Notes: a model not told the origin generated them from the sequence alone. A stretch of DNA of 64,000 nt from Limimaricola hongkongensis DSM 17492 (GCF_000600975.2 NZ_KK088650.1:558001-622000), one strand, 5' to 3'. Positions 26,260-35,423 are shown, numbered from the stretch's first letter. A program made the numbers and translations.

Positions 26260-27744
26260 ATGACCGAACTGACCAAGCTGACCATCGCGGGCGCCCGCGA
26301 CGCGCTCCGCCGCGGCGAGATCACCTCCCATGAGCTGACCGACGCGCTGAACGCCGCCGTCGACGGGGCCGACCGGCTCAACGCCTATGCCCACAAGACG
26401 CCCGATATCGCGGCCCGGCAGGCCAAGGCCGCCGATGCGCGGCTCAAGGCCGGGGACGCGCCGGACCTGTGCGGCATCCCGCTCGGGATCAAGGATCTGT
26501 TCTGCACCGAAGGCACGGCGAGCCAGGCGGCGAGCCGCATCCTCGACGGGTTCAAGCCGCAATACGAATCCACCGTCACCTCCCAGCTGTTCCGCGACGG
26601 CGCGGTGATGCTGGGCAAGCTCAACATGGACGAGTTCGCCATGGGCTCGTCGAACGAGACCTCGGCCTATGGCGCGGCGGTGAACCCGTGGCGCGCCGAT
26701 GACGGGGTCGACCTGACGCCGGGCGGCTCCTCGGGCGGCTCCGCCGCCGCCGTGGCCGCCGATCTGTGCCTTGGTGCCACCGGCACCGACACCGGCGGCT
26801 CGATCCGGCAACCGGCGGCCTTCACCGGCACCACCGGCATCAAGCCGACCTATGGCCGCTGCTCGCGTTTCGGCATCATCGCCTATGCCTCCTCGCTCGA
26901 CCAGGCCGGGCCGATGACCCGCGACGTGCGCGACGCGGCGATCATGCTGCGCGCCATGTCCGGCCACGATCCCAAGGATTCGACCTCCGCCGACATCGCG
27001 GTGCCGGATTTCGAGGCGATGCTGACGGGCGACATCCGCGGCAAGGTGATCGGCATTCCGCGCGAATACCATGTCGACGGCATGCCCGGCGAAATCGAGA
27101 CGCTCTGGACCCGCGGCACCGAGATGCTGCGCGACGCGGGCGCGGTGATCCGAGACATCTCGCTGCCGCACACCAAATACGCGCTGCCCGCTTATTATGT
27201 CATTGCGCCTGCCGAGGCGTCGTCGAACCTCGCGCGCTATGACGGCGTGCGTTTTGGCCACCGCGCCAAGCTGGCGCAGGGCGACGGCATCACCGAGATG
27301 TACGAGAAAACCCGCGCCGAAGGTTTCGGCCCCGAGGTGCAGCGCCGCATCATGGTCGGCACCTACGTGCTCTCGGCGGGCTTCTACGACGCCTATTACA
27401 ACCGCGCCCGCAAGGTCCGCGCGCTGATCAAGCGCGACTTCGACCAGGTCTTTGCCGAAGGCGTCGACGCGATCCTGACGCCGGCGACGCCCTCCTCGGC
27501 CTTCGGGCTCGGGGCGATGAAGGAGTCCGACCCGGTGCAGATGTATCTCAACGACGTCTTCACCGTGACGGTGAACCTTGCCGGGCTGCCGGGCATCTCG
27601 GTGCCCGCCGGTCTCGACCACAAGGGGCTGCCGCTGGGGCTGCAGCTGATCGGACGGCCGTGGGAGGAAGGCGACCTGCTCAATACCGCCTATGCGCTGG
27701 AGCGGTCGGCGGGCTTCGTTTCCAAGCCCGGGAAATGGTGGTAA
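26260..27744 (+). CDS. gatA: Asp-tRNA(Asn)/Glu-tRNA(Gln) amidotransferase subunit A
   Basis: The 494-residue glutaminase/amidase subunit of GatCAB. The amidase-signature triad is complete: Lys in [13 protein letters not shown], cis-Ser in [17 protein letters not shown], nucleophile Ser in [16 protein letters not shown]. GatA-specific segments are present ([42 protein letters not shown]). It releases ammonia from glutamine or asparagine and channels it to GatB. The ATG at 26260 gives [16 protein letters not shown], the expected N-terminus. Co-transcribed with gatC. Confidence 0.95.
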   Translation: MTELTKLTIAGARDALRRGEITSHELTDALNAAVDGADRLNAYAHKTPDIAARQAKAADARLKAGDAPDLCGIPLGIKDLFCTEGTASQAASRILDGFKPQYESTVTSQLFRDGAVMLGKLNMDEFAMGSSNETSAYGAAVNPWRADDGVDLTPGGSSGGSAAAVAADLCLGATGTDTGGSIRQPAAFTGTTGIKPTYGRCSRFGIIAYASSLDQAGPMTRDVRDAAIMLRAMSGHDPKDSTSADIAVPDFEAMLTGDIRGKVIGIPREYHVDGMPGEIETLWTRGTEMLRDAGAVIRDISLPHTKYALPAYYVIAPAEASSNLARYDGVRFGHRAKLAQGDGITEMYEKTRAEGFGPEVQRRIMVGTYVLSAGFYDAYYNRARKVRALIKRDFDQVFAEGVDAILTPATPSSAFGLGAMKESDPVQMYLNDVFTVTVNLAGLPGISVPAGLDHKGLPLGLQLIGRPWEEGDLLNTAYALERSAGFVSKPGKWW

Positions 27745-27782
27745 CGCGCTGCCTCGAACAGGTCAGCGCCCGGAGTGTCGCC

Positions 27783-28475
27783 GTGAAACCAATTGTCTTT
27801 CGCACGAAATTCGCCGCGCTCGCGGGCGCCGCCATGGCGCTGTCGGCCTGCGCGGCGCAGCTGCCCGATAGCGGCGAGGCCGCCGCCCGCGCGGCGCGCG
27901 AGGCGCAGCTGACCGGCCAGTTCGGTGGTCAGCCCGGTGCTCAGTCCGGGGGCCAGCCCGTCGCCCCCGGTGCCATCTCCAGCACCGATCTCGCGGCGGC
28001 GGGCATCGACGTGGAGCGGCGCGGCGGCGTGCAGGCAAGCCCCGCCAACGCCGCCCCCTCTGCCGCCGACCCGAGCGGGGCCGCGATTTCGGACGAGCAG
28101 AGCTTCGAGGCGGTGGCCAACCGCGAGACGATCGAATCCGACGCCGCCCGCCGGGCCGAGCAGGCGGCGGCTTACCAGGTGATCCAGCCCACCGCGCTGC
28201 CGCAGCGCGCGGGCGACACCGGGCCGAACATCGTCGAATACGCGCTGAACGCGCCCAACCGGCGCGGGCAGGAATGGTATTCGCGCTTCATTCTCGGGAC
28301 CATGGGCAACCGGTTCGAGCGCAACTGCGCCGCCTACCGCTCGCCCGACGAGGCGCAGCGCGATTTCCTCGCACGTGGCGGGCCGGAACGCGATCCCAAG
28401 GGCATCGACCCCGATGGCGACGGTTTCGCCTGCGGCTGGGATCCCGCGCCGTTCCTCGCGGCGGTCGGCCGCTGA
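27783..28475 (+). CDS. putative lipoprotein with Excalibur-like calcium-binding C-terminus
   Basis: The 230-residue protein (GTG start) has a signal with lipobox (GAAMALSAC), then a Gln/Gly/Pro/Ala-rich low-complexity linker (about residues 30-150). A C-terminal domain contains NCAAYRSPDEAQRDFLARGGPERDPKGIDPDGDGFACGWDPAPF. The Cys...DPDGDGFACGWDP pattern resembles the Excalibur domain, a short Ca-binding DxDxDGxxC motif with two cysteines found in extracellular proteins. An upstream in-frame ATG at 27735 overlaps the gatA stop but would bury the signal. It precedes a peptidoglycan amidase gene by 8 bp, so a cell-envelope role is inferred. Confidence 0.7.
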   Translation: MKPIVFRTKFAALAGAAMALSACAAQLPDSGEAAARAAREAQLTGQFGGQPGAQSGGQPVAPGAISSTDLAAAGIDVERRGGVQASPANAAPSAADPSGAAISDEQSFEAVANRETIESDAARRAEQAAAYQVIQPTALPQRAGDTGPNIVEYALNAPNRRGQEWYSRFILGTMGNRFERNCAAYRSPDEAQRDFLARGGPERDPKGIDPDGDGFACGWDPAPFLAAVGR

Positions 28476-28483
28476 GGGCAGGC

Positions 28484-29173
28484 GTGCCGCTGTCTCCGAA
28501 TCACGGGCCGCGGCGTCTTGGCGCGCGGCCCGATCTCGTCGTGATCCACTACACCGCGATGGAAAGCCATGATGCGGCGCTGGCGCGGCTGTGCGATCCG
28601 GCCGCCGAGGTGTCCGCGCATTGGCTGATCTCGGGGGCGGGGACGGTCACAAAACTGGTGCCGGAGGCGTTGCGCGCATGGCACGCGGGCGCGGGACGCT
28701 GGGGCGCGGTCGGTGACGTGAATTCGCGCTCCATCGGGATCGAGCTCTACAATTGCGGCGACCACCCCTTTGCCGGGCCGCAAATGGCCGCGCTCGAAGA
28801 GCTGCTGGCGGGTGTCATGACGCGCTGGCAGATCCCGCCCGAGCGGATCATCGGCCATTCCGACATGGCGCCGGGCCGCAAGGACGATCCCGGCCCGCGA
28901 TTCGACTGGCAGCGTCTGGCGCGGCGCGGGCTGTCGGTCTGGCCGGTGGCCGGGCGGGAGCAGGGGCCGGTGGCCGCGTCCGGGCCCGCCGCCTTCGACG
29001 ATCTTGCCAAGCAGTTCGGCTACACCGCCGATGTCACCCATGCGCAGCGGCTTGCCGCGTTTCGCCTGCGGTTCCGCCCGCGCGCCACGGGGCCGGTCGA
29101 TGCGGCCGACATGGCGCTGATCGCCGATCTCGCCCATCGCTTTCCCGTTGACCGGACCGCGCCGGCACCATAG
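28484..29173 (+). CDS. N-acetylmuramoyl-L-alanine amidase, AmpD-like
   Basis: The 229-residue protein (GTG start after TGAGGGCAGG) is an Amidase_2/AmpD-type zinc amidase. Zinc ligands sit in DLVVIHYTAM and in the distal GHSDMAPGRKDDPG, with the intermediate AHWLI and SRSIGIELYN signatures. A C-terminal helical domain (about 165-225, FDDLAKQFGYTADVTHAQRLAAFRLRFRP) resembles a peptidoglycan-binding extension. No signal peptide is seen, which favours the cytosolic AmpD role of cleaving anhydro-muropeptides in cell-wall recycling. Coupled with the upstream lipoprotein gene. Confidence 0.88.
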   Translation: MPLSPNHGPRRLGARPDLVVIHYTAMESHDAALARLCDPAAEVSAHWLISGAGTVTKLVPEALRAWHAGAGRWGAVGDVNSRSIGIELYNCGDHPFAGPQMAALEELLAGVMTRWQIPPERIIGHSDMAPGRKDDPGPRFDWQRLARRGLSVWPVAGREQGPVAASGPAAFDDLAKQFGYTADVTHAQRLAAFRLRFRPRATGPVDAADMALIADLAHRFPVDRTAPAP

Positions 29174-29174
29174 G
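29148..29174 (+). promoter_or_regulatory. candidate rnpB promoter
   Basis: TTGACC (29148) and CATAGG (29169) are separated by 15 bp and lie inside the end of the amidase gene. They predict a start close to the first paired base of the RNase P RNA at 29183. Spacing is shorter than ideal. Confidence 0.35.
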
Positions 29175-29182
29175 TCAGCCGG

Positions 29183-29575
29183 GCGCGGATGGCTGGATGG
29201 CCGCGGGCCTTCGGGCTCGAGGAAAGTCCGGACTCCACAAGGCACGGTGCCGGGTAACGCCCGGCCGGGGCAACCCGAGGGAAAGCGCCACAGAGAACAG
29301 ACCGCCTTGGTTCGCCAAGGTCAGGGTGAAACGGTGGGGTAAGAGCCCACCGCGGGACGGGCAACCGGACCGGCACGGCAAGCCCCACCGGGAGCAATGC
29401 CAAATAGGGACCTCGCGCGGGTGCTGATCCGGTTCGCCGGATATCGCCGCAGGGACGCCTGACCCCGAGAGGTCCGGGTTGGCAGCTTCAGACGCCGTGG
29501 CAACACGGTGTCGAGATGAATGGTCATCGCCGGGGGCAACCCCGGGACAGAATCCGGCTTACAGGCCATCCGCGC
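29183..29575 (+). ncRNA. rnpB: RNase P RNA component, type A
   Basis: The catalytic RNA that matures tRNA 5' ends. Conserved blocks visible: GAGGAAAGTCCGGACTCC near the 5' end (CR-I), AGGGTGAAACGGTGGGGTAAGAGCCC in the centre (CR-II/III), and ACAGAATCCGGCTTACAGGCC at the 3' end (CR-V). The terminal helix P1 is formed by GCGCGGATGGC (29183-) with GCCATCCGCGC (ending 29575), which sets the ends used here. Length about 393 nt, normal for alphaproteobacterial type A. Confidence 0.96.
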
Positions 29576-29609
29576 AAATCACCCACGGGCAATCCGGCCC
29601 GTTTCCCGG

Positions 29610-29637
29610 TTGACAGCGCCTCGCGCGCGGTTAAAAG
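29610..29637 (+). promoter_or_regulatory. candidate sigma-70 promoter of rpmG
   Basis: A perfect TTGACA (29610-29615) is followed after 16 bp by TAAAAG (29632-29637), 66 bp upstream of the rpmG start codon. It lies in the 128-bp gap after rnpB. Confidence 0.55.
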
Positions 29638-29703
29638 CCGGGGCTCAGACGTATTCACGCGGGCGCCGTCAACGCGCACGCCCCGCGAGCAGGAGAGACG
29701 ACC

Positions 29704-29871
29704 ATGGCGAAGCCGACGACGATCAAGATCCGCCTGAACTCGACCGCGGGGACCGGCCACTTCTACGTGACCAAGAAGAACGCCCGCACCATGACCGAGA
29801 AGATGGTCGTGCGGAAGTACGACCCCGTCAAGCGCGAGCATGTCGAGTACAAGGAAGGCAAGATCAAGTAA
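29704..29871 (+). CDS. rpmG: 50S ribosomal protein L33
   Basis: The 55-residue basic protein reads [20 protein letters not shown]... and ends in ...[13 protein letters not shown], the L33 family pattern with VTKKN and VRKYDP. It contains no cysteine, so it is the zinc-independent form rather than the CXXC form. A strong site (GAGCAGGAGAGACGACC) precedes the ATG. It has its own predicted promoter and a strong terminator 31 bp downstream, so it is monocistronic. Confidence 0.95.
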   Translation: MAKPTTIKIRLNSTAGTGHFYVTKKNARTMTEKMVVRKYDPVKREHVEYKEGKIK

Positions 29872-29901
29872 TTGATCCGAGCCTCCTCGGCGAGAGTTCA
29901 G

Positions 29902-29931
29902 GGCCGCGCTCCGCAAGGAGCGCGGCCTTTC
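29902..29931. terminator. rho-independent terminator after rpmG
   Basis: GGCCGCGCTCC (29902-29912) pairs perfectly with GGAGCGCGGCC (29917-29927) around GCAA and is followed by TTTCT. The same hairpin lies directly beyond the stop codon of the converging LysR gene. Confidence 0.85.
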
Positions 29932-30822
29932 TCATGCCGGGCCGTCGGCCTGCGCGAGAAGCCAGTCGCGCGCCGCCGCCGTGGCGGGCGTCATGCGGCG
30001 CCGCGAGGCCAGGAGGAAATAGTCGTGCGGGCCTTGATGGGTATGCGCGACCGGCTGCACCAGCCGCCCCGCCGTAAGGTCGCGATCGACCAGAAAGCGG
30101 CTCGCCAGGGCGATTCCCTGTCCCGCCAGCGCCGCGTCGAGACCCAGCGTGGTCTGGCTGAAGCGGATGCCGCGCATCCGCCCGAACCGGGTGCCCGGAA
30201 AGGCCGCGCGCAAAAACGGCGGCCAGAGGTCGTGCGTGTCGTGCAGCAGGGTCTGCCGCGCCATCGCCTCGGCCCCGAGCGGCAGCGCGGCGTCCCCGAC
30301 CAGATCGGGCGCGCAGACCGCGACGATGTCCTGCCGGAACAGCGGATCGGCGCGGATGCTGGCGCCGAACGATGTCTCGCCCTGCCGCACGGCGAGATCG
30401 ATCCCGTCGGAGTGAAAGCTCGTCACCCGCTCCGTCGCCATGACCCGCAGGTCGATCTCGGGATGGGCGAGGCCGAATCCCGGCAAGCGCGGGATCAGCC
30501 ATTTCGAGGCGAAGGTCGGCGTCACCGAGATGGTGACATGCCCCGGCGCGGGCCTGAGCCGCGCCGTCGCCTCCGACAGCTGCGCGAAGGCCTGCGAGAC
30601 GGCGGCGTGGTAGGCGCGGCCTTCCTCGGTGAGCGTGAGCCCGCGCGCCTCGCGCAAAAACATCCGCAGCTCCAGCTGCGCCTCCAGCCCGCGCACATGC
30701 TGCGCCACCGCGCCTTGGGTCACGCCGAGCTCCTCGGCGGCCGCGCGGAAGGTCAGGTGACGGCCCGCCGCCTCGAAGGCGCGCAGCGCGTTGAGCGGGG
30801 GCAGGGCGGTGCGGCGTGACAC
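29932..30822 (-). CDS. LysR-family transcriptional regulator, GcvA-like
   Basis: The 296-residue regulator has an N-terminal winged helix (LPPLNALRAFEAAGRHLTFRAAAEELGVTQGAVAQHVRGLEAQLEL) and a C-terminal type-2 periplasmic-binding-like effector domain (residues about 90-290). The PLNALRAFEAAGRHLSF-type opening is typical of the GcvA/TrpI branch. The GTG at 30822 follows AGGAAA at 7-nt spacing. It faces a small gene at 30943, and the adjacent amine-catabolism operon begins 7 kb away, so the target is uncertain. LysR members often control the divergent gene. Confidence 0.87.
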   Translation of the reverse strand: MSRRTALPPLNALRAFEAAGRHLTFRAAAEELGVTQGAVAQHVRGLEAQLELRMFLREARGLTLTEEGRAYHAAVSQAFAQLSEATARLRPAPGHVTISVTPTFASKWLIPRLPGFGLAHPEIDLRVMATERVTSFHSDGIDLAVRQGETSFGASIRADPLFRQDIVAVCAPDLVGDAALPLGAEAMARQTLLHDTHDLWPPFLRAAFPGTRFGRMRGIRFSQTTLGLDAALAGQGIALASRFLVDRDLTAGRLVQPVAHTHQGPHDYFLLASRRRMTPATAAARDWLLAQADGPA

Positions 30823-30942
30823 GATAGATTTCCTACTGACAGGCTGTAGTGGATCTGGCTCGTCACCGGAGCCTAGCGGAATTACCTGCCATGACAACGG
30901 GCCGCTCTGGCTTGGCCCGGACATGCCATTCGAGAGAACATC

Positions 30943-31225
30943 ATGACGGTAGAAAATATCGAGCCCGGCCTGCAAGGCGGGGCGCGGCAGAGTGCATTTT
31001 GGCAAGACCCGCGGCTGGCCTTCGCGGTGAAGTGGGTCGCCAGCGCGATCCAGATCGCGGGCTATGCCGCGACCGCCTTCGGGATGACGCCGCTGAACCT
31101 CTATCTGTTTCTCGGCGGGGTGGTCGGCTGGCTCGCCATGGGGGTGGCTGTGGAACGACCGGGCGATCATGCTGATCCATCTCGTCGCGCTCGGCGCGAT
31201 GCTCGCGGGCATGGCCAGCGGTTAG
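30943..31225 (+). pseudogene. small two-helix membrane protein gene with apparent +1 frameshift
   Basis: The frame from ATG 30943 encodes an N-terminal part ending ...WVASAIQIAGYAATAFGMTPLNLYLFLGGVVGWLAMG, two hydrophobic segments. At the G5 run (31140-31144) the sensible continuation switches to the next frame, which reads WLWNDRAIMLIHLVALGAMLAGMASG and stops at 31223-31225. Removing one G restores a single protein of about 93 residues with three helices. I recall similar small proteins in Rhodobacteraceae but do not assign a family. Either a real inactivating slip or a base-call error in a homopolymer. The 3' end overlaps the oxidase stop. Confidence 0.65.
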
Positions 31226-32526
31226 ATCCCGAGCCGGTCGCGCAGCGAGAACCACGTCATCGCCAGCGTCAGCAGCGGCGCGCGGTAGCGCGCGCCGCCC
31301 GGAAACTCCGGCACCGGCAGGCGCGAAAAAGTGTCGAATCGCCCGGCCTGTCCCGCGACGGCCTCGGCCATGACCCGGCCCGCCATGCCCGACAGCGCCA
31401 CGCCGTGGCCCGAGAAGCCCGCGCCCGACAGGATGTTGGGGCCGATGCGTTGCAGCGAGGGCAGGCGCGACATGGTGATGCCCAGCGTGCCGCCCCAGAC
31501 ATTGTCGATCCGCACATCCGCGAGTTGCGGAAACAGGCTCTCCATCCGCGCGCGCAGCTTGGTCGTGATGTCGGTCGGAAAGCCGATGGAATAGCTTTCG
31601 CGCCCGCCGAACAGGAAACGGCGATCCTCGGTCATCCGGTAGTAGTTCACCACGAATCGCGAATCGGCGACGGCGATGTCGCGCGACAGCACCTCGCGCC
31701 AGCGATCGCCAAGCGGTTCGGTCGCGGCGATGAAGCTGTTGATCGGCATCACGCGGGAGGCGACCTCGGGCATGATGCCCGGCAGGTAGCCATTGCCCGC
31801 GAGGATGACGTGATCCGCGGTGACACGGGCCTTGGGCGTGTGCAGCACGGCGGGCGTGCCGCGCTCGACCTTCGTCACCTCGGTCAGCTCGTGGATCGTG
31901 GCGCCGGCGACCTCGGCCTCGCGCGCCAGCGCGCGGGCATAGCGCAGCGGATGCAGGTGGCCCGCGCCCTCGTCGATCAGGCCGCCATGATAGGCGTCGG
32001 TCCTGACGATCTCGCGGATCGCGCCCCGATCCAGCGGACGGATCGCGTCGTAGCCATAGGCGCGCGAAAGATGCTCGGCCTCGGCGCGGTCGCCCGCCGC
32101 CTCCTTTTCGGAATAGGCGCCATGCACCACGCCGGGCAGGTAGCGCGCCTCCGGCGCATGGGTTTCGCAAAACTCGCGCAGCTGACGCTTGGCCGCTTCG
32201 GCGATGTCCCAAAGCTGCCGCGCCGGGCTTTCGCCCAGACGCTGCTCCAACCAGAGCTGCCCCTTGTTGAAGCCCGAGCCGACCTGGCCGCCATTGCGCC
32301 CCGACGCCCCGAAGCCCGCGCGATGCGCGTCGAGCACCACCACGTCCAGCCCGGCCCGCGCCGCCGTCAGCGCCGCCCAGAGCCCGGTGAAGCCCGCCCC
32401 GACGATCGCGAGATCACAGCGGCGGTCGTCCGAAAGCGGCGCGCGGTCGGCCACCGGCTCGGCGGTGGCGGCATACCAGCTGCGCGGCATCTGGCCGGGG
32501 CGGTCGTTGCGGTAGAGCGGGTTCAT
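31222..32526 (-). CDS. FAD-dependent amine oxidoreductase, PuuB-like
   Basis: The 434-residue DAO-family flavoenzyme. FAD-binding motif DLAIVGAGFTGLWAALTAARAGLDVVVLDAHRAGFGASGRNGGQ begins near residue 35. The C-terminal segment DNVWGGTLGITMSRLPSL...NILSGAGFSGHGVALSGMAGRV matches gamma-glutamylputrescine oxidase and related enzymes. It should oxidise a gamma-glutamylated amine, giving an aldehyde, ammonia and H2O2. It overlaps the glutamine-synthetase-like gene by ATGA and is the last gene of the transport-catabolism operon. It could also accept another secondary amine (e.g. a glycine or proline derivative). Confidence 0.85.
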   Translation of the reverse strand: MNPLYRNDRPGQMPRSWYAATAEPVADRAPLSDDRRCDLAIVGAGFTGLWAALTAARAGLDVVVLDAHRAGFGASGRNGGQVGSGFNKGQLWLEQRLGESPARQLWDIAEAAKRQLREFCETHAPEARYLPGVVHGAYSEKEAAGDRAEAEHLSRAYGYDAIRPLDRGAIREIVRTDAYHGGLIDEGAGHLHPLRYARALAREAEVAGATIHELTEVTKVERGTPAVLHTPKARVTADHVILAGNGYLPGIMPEVASRVMPINSFIAATEPLGDRWREVLSRDIAVADSRFVVNYYRMTEDRRFLFGGRESYSIGFPTDITTKLRARMESLFPQLADVRIDNVWGGTLGITMSRLPSLQRIGPNILSGAGFSGHGVALSGMAGRVMAEAVAGQAGRFDTFSRLPVPEFPGGARYRAPLLTLAMTWFSLRDRLGI

Positions 32527-33875
32527 ACGTTGAGCAGCAGGTGCTGGCGCTCCCACGGGCTGATCACCTGCAGGAACTCGTTGTATTCCGCGCGCTTGAC
32601 GATCGAATAGACCCGGACGAATTCCGGCCCCAGAACCTCGTGCAGCTCCTTGGCGTGGTCGAACAGGTCGAGCGCTGCATAAAGCCCCTGCGGGATCTCG
32701 TCCTCGGCCTCGTAGGCATCGCCCCGGTAGCGTTTGTCGGGCCAGATCTCGTTCTTCAGCCCCAGATAGCCGCAGGCGAGCGAGGCGGCGATGCACAGAT
32801 ATGGGTTGCAATCCATCCCCGCGAGCCGGTTCTCGACCCGGCGCGCCTGCGGCGGCGAGATCGGCACCCGGATGCCGGTGGTGCGGTTGTCGCGGCCCCA
32901 TTCGAGATTGATGGGCGCGGCGTGATCGCGCACGTAACGGCGGAAGGAGTTCACATAGGGCGCGAACATCGCGATCACGCTCGGCATGTGCTCCTGCAGA
33001 CCGCCGATGAAATTGAAGAAGGCATCGGTCTCGCCGCCCTGCGGGCCGGTAAAGATATTGCGGCCCTTGGCGTCGATGATGCTGTGATGCACATGCATGG
33101 CCGAGCCCGGCTCGCCCTCGATCGGCTTGGCCATGAAGGTGGCAAAGCAGTCATGCTTGAGCGCCGCCTCGCGAATGAGCCGCTTGAAGAAGAACACTTC
33201 GTCGGCGAGCTTCACGGGATCGCCATGGCGCAGGTTGATCTCGAGCTGGCCCGCGCCGCCCTCCTGCGTGATGCCGTCGATCTCGAAGCCCTGGATCTCG
33301 GCATATTCGTAGATGTCGTCGATCACGGGGCCGTATTCGTCCACCGCCGTCATCGAATAGGCCTGCCGGGCCGCCGCCGGGCGTCCCGTGCGGCCCAGCA
33401 TCGGCTCGATCGCCTTGGCCGGGTCGGTGTTGCGGCCGACGAGGTAGAACTCCATCTCCGGCGCGACCACGGGGGTCCAGCCCTCGGCCTTGTAGAGATC
33501 GACCACGCGTTTCAGCACGTTGCGCGGTGAGCAGCCGACGGGGCGGCCCTTCTGGTCGAAGGCGTCGTGGATCACCTGCAGCGTGCCGTCGGCGGCCCAA
33601 GGGGCGGCGGTGGCGGTGGCGAGGTCAGGCTTCAGGACCATGTCGGGCTCGACGAAGCCCTCGGGTCCCGCCGCCTCGCCCCAATCGCCGGTGATGGTCT
33701 GGAAGAAGATCGAATTGGGCAGGTGGAAGAACTGCTGCTTTTCCCATTTCGCCGCCGGGACCGCCTTGCCGCGGGCGATGCCCGGCAGGTCGGCGATCAC
33801 GCATTCCACCTCGTCAAGACGGTGCTGGTCGAGATAGAGGCGGGCGGCTTCGGGGATGTCGTCGACCCAGCTCAT
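32523..33875 (-). CDS. glutamine synthetase-like gamma-glutamylamine ligase (PuuA type)
   Basis: The 450-residue protein has the GS beta-grasp N-terminal and catalytic domains: metal and ATP motifs VAPEMEFYLV, EINLRHGDPVKLADEVFFFKR, GEPGSAMHVHHSI and NPYLCIAASLACGYLG. It lacks the C-terminal adenylylation loop typical of GlnA and is close in size to PuuA, which joins glutamate to putrescine. With the FAD oxidase and amidotransferase alongside, gamma-glutamylation of an imported amine is the best reading. ATGA overlaps couple it to both neighbours. Confidence 0.87.
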   Translation of the reverse strand: MSWVDDIPEAARLYLDQHRLDEVECVIADLPGIARGKAVPAAKWEKQQFFHLPNSIFFQTITGDWGEAAGPEGFVEPDMVLKPDLATATAAPWAADGTLQVIHDAFDQKGRPVGCSPRNVLKRVVDLYKAEGWTPVVAPEMEFYLVGRNTDPAKAIEPMLGRTGRPAAARQAYSMTAVDEYGPVIDDIYEYAEIQGFEIDGITQEGGAGQLEINLRHGDPVKLADEVFFFKRLIREAALKHDCFATFMAKPIEGEPGSAMHVHHSIIDAKGRNIFTGPQGGETDAFFNFIGGLQEHMPSVIAMFAPYVNSFRRYVRDHAAPINLEWGRDNRTTGIRVPISPPQARRVENRLAGMDCNPYLCIAASLACGYLGLKNEIWPDKRYRGDAYEAEDEIPQGLYAALDLFDHAKELHEVLGPEFVRVYSIVKRAEYNEFLQVISPWERQHLLLNV

Positions 33876-34549
33876 GCGGCCCTCTTGAGCACGCGCGCCA
33901 TGCGGTCGGCCAGCAGGTCAGCATCGACCGGCTTTTCGAGATGGGCGAGCGCGTGATCGATCTGCTCTTGCGGCACCACGCCGATGGCGCGGGTGGTGGC
34001 GAGGCCCTCGATGAAGCGGGCGTCGAATTCGGGATGCGGCTGCACGGTAAAGACGTGATCGCCCCAGGCCAGCGCCGCATGGGCGCAGAAATCGTTCGAG
34101 GCGACGATGCGCGCGCCTTCGGGCAGGGTTGTCACCTGGTCCTGGTGCCAAGCGTTGAGCGCGATCTCGCGGCCCTCGAAATCATAGGGCTGGCGGCCGA
34201 TCGACCAGCCGCGCGCGAATTTCTCGACCCGGCCGCCAAGCGCCTGCGCGATGATCTGGTGGCCGAAGCAGACGCCGACCAGCGGCATCCGTTTGGCGTG
34301 AATCACCCGGATCAGCTCTTCGAGCGGCGCGATGAAGGGGTGGTCCTCATAGGCGCCGTGCCTGGAGCCGGTGACGAGCCAGCCGTCGCACTCCTCCGCG
34401 CCGCCGGGAAACGCCATCGCCTCCACGTCGTAGCGCCGGAAGGAAAAGCCGTGCCCGTCGAGCAGCCGCTCGAACAGGTCCGAATAGTCGCCAAGCTCCG
34501 GGCGCAGCGCGTCTGGCGCGTGGCCGGTCTCAAGAATGCCGATCTGCAT
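33872..34549 (-). CDS. class I glutamine amidotransferase-like protein
   Basis: The 225-residue protein has a GATase1 fold with catalytic Cys near residue 94 in GVCFGHQIIAQALGG and the His-x-Glu pair at about 172/174 in TVQPHPEF. Similar stand-alone GMP-synthase-like amidotransferases accompany PuuA-type ligases. In this setting it may hydrolyse the gamma-glutamyl bond (the PuuD step) although PuuD itself belongs to a different GATase1 branch. The start at 34549 gives MQIGILETGHAPDALRPELGDYSDLF, the usual N-terminus. It overlaps the next gene by ATGA. Confidence 0.83.
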   Translation of the reverse strand: MQIGILETGHAPDALRPELGDYSDLFERLLDGHGFSFRRYDVEAMAFPGGAEECDGWLVTGSRHGAYEDHPFIAPLEELIRVIHAKRMPLVGVCFGHQIIAQALGGRVEKFARGWSIGRQPYDFEGREIALNAWHQDQVTTLPEGARIVASNDFCAHAALAWGDHVFTVQPHPEFDARFIEGLATTRAIGVVPQEQIDHALAHLEKPVDADLLADRMARVLKRAA

Positions 34550-34616
34550 GAAGCACCGTCTGTAGGAACACCCGGAAGCTAGACTTCCGCAAGGGCCGGG
34601 GCAAGCGGCGCGACGC

Positions 34617-35423
34617 CTAGCGCAACAGCAATCCCGCGCGCTTGGCCCGCCGCGGCGCGGCCTGTGGCAGATGCCGGTTCAGATGCCGCCCGATCAGCCC
34701 CATCACCCCGATCACCACCAGCGTCAGCAGCACGAAATATCCCGCGAGAATCGGGTAGGGGATGAAGGGGTTGAAGGTCTTGTCCGCGAAATAGGAGGCG
34801 TAGTAGAGCGCGTCGCCCTGCTGGCGCGAGGCGGGAAAGCCCGAGAAGAACACCAGCGTCGTCGCATGGAACAGGAAGATCGCCTCGTTGGTGTAGGCGG
34901 GCCATGCCAGCCTGAGCGTCGTCGGCCAGACCACGCGCCGGAACTTGGCCCAGCCCGACAGGCCATAGGCGTCGGCGGCCTCGACCTCGCCGCGCGGCAC
35001 CGACATCAGCGCGCCATAGAAGATCTCGCCCGAATAGGCGGCGGTGTTGAAGAACAGCACCACCGCGGCGCCGAGCCAGGCGGAGGTCAGGGCGTCGAAG
35101 GCCGGCACCTGTCCCTTGAGCGACAGAAACAGGAAATAGGCGAAGAAGAACTGGATGAAGAGCGGCGAGCCGCGAAAGACGAAGATCGTCCATTCCGCCG
35201 GCTTGCGGAACCATGGCGATGAGGCCGCCTTGCCCGCCGCCAGCGCGGTGGCGAGCGCAAAGCCCGACAAGAGCGCCACGATGCCGAAATAGACGTTCCA
35301 GATCATGCCCGAGCCGATCAGCACGAATTGCTGGCACAGGGTGAAATCCGAACGCGGCAGCAGCCGTTCGCCATAGCCGATCGAGCGCAGCCCGTAATCG
35401 ATGAGGGTGTCGTAACAGCTCAT
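34617..35423 (-). CDS. polar amino acid ABC transporter permease (HisM-like)
   Basis: The 268-residue inner-membrane subunit has five to six helices and the cytoplasmic EAA loop (AADAYGLSGWAKFRRVVWPTT) that contacts the ATPase, within the HEQRPAYT-type family of amino acid permeases (FRGSPLFIQFFFAYF). It starts with ATG overlapping the stop of the HisQ-like permease. With that protein it forms the heterodimeric channel of the importer at 34.6-37.9 kb. The GATase gene follows after 67 bp. Confidence 0.87.
   Translation of the reverse strand: MSCYDTLIDYGLRSIGYGERLLPRSDFTLCQQFVLIGSGMIWNVYFGIVALLSGFALATALAAGKAASSPWFRKPAEWTIFVFRGSPLFIQFFFAYFLFLSLKGQVPAFDALTSAWLGAAVVLFFNTAAYSGEIFYGALMSVPRGEVEAADAYGLSGWAKFRRVVWPTTLRLAWPAYTNEAIFLFHATTLVFFSGFPASRQQGDALYYASYFADKTFNPFIPYPILAGYFVLLTLVVIGVMGLIGRHLNRHLPQAAPRRAKRAGLLLR

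Noticed and set aside
29516-30077. Short plus- and minus-strand frames across rnpB and rpmG
   Set aside because: They overlap RNase P RNA and L33 and have no homologous character.
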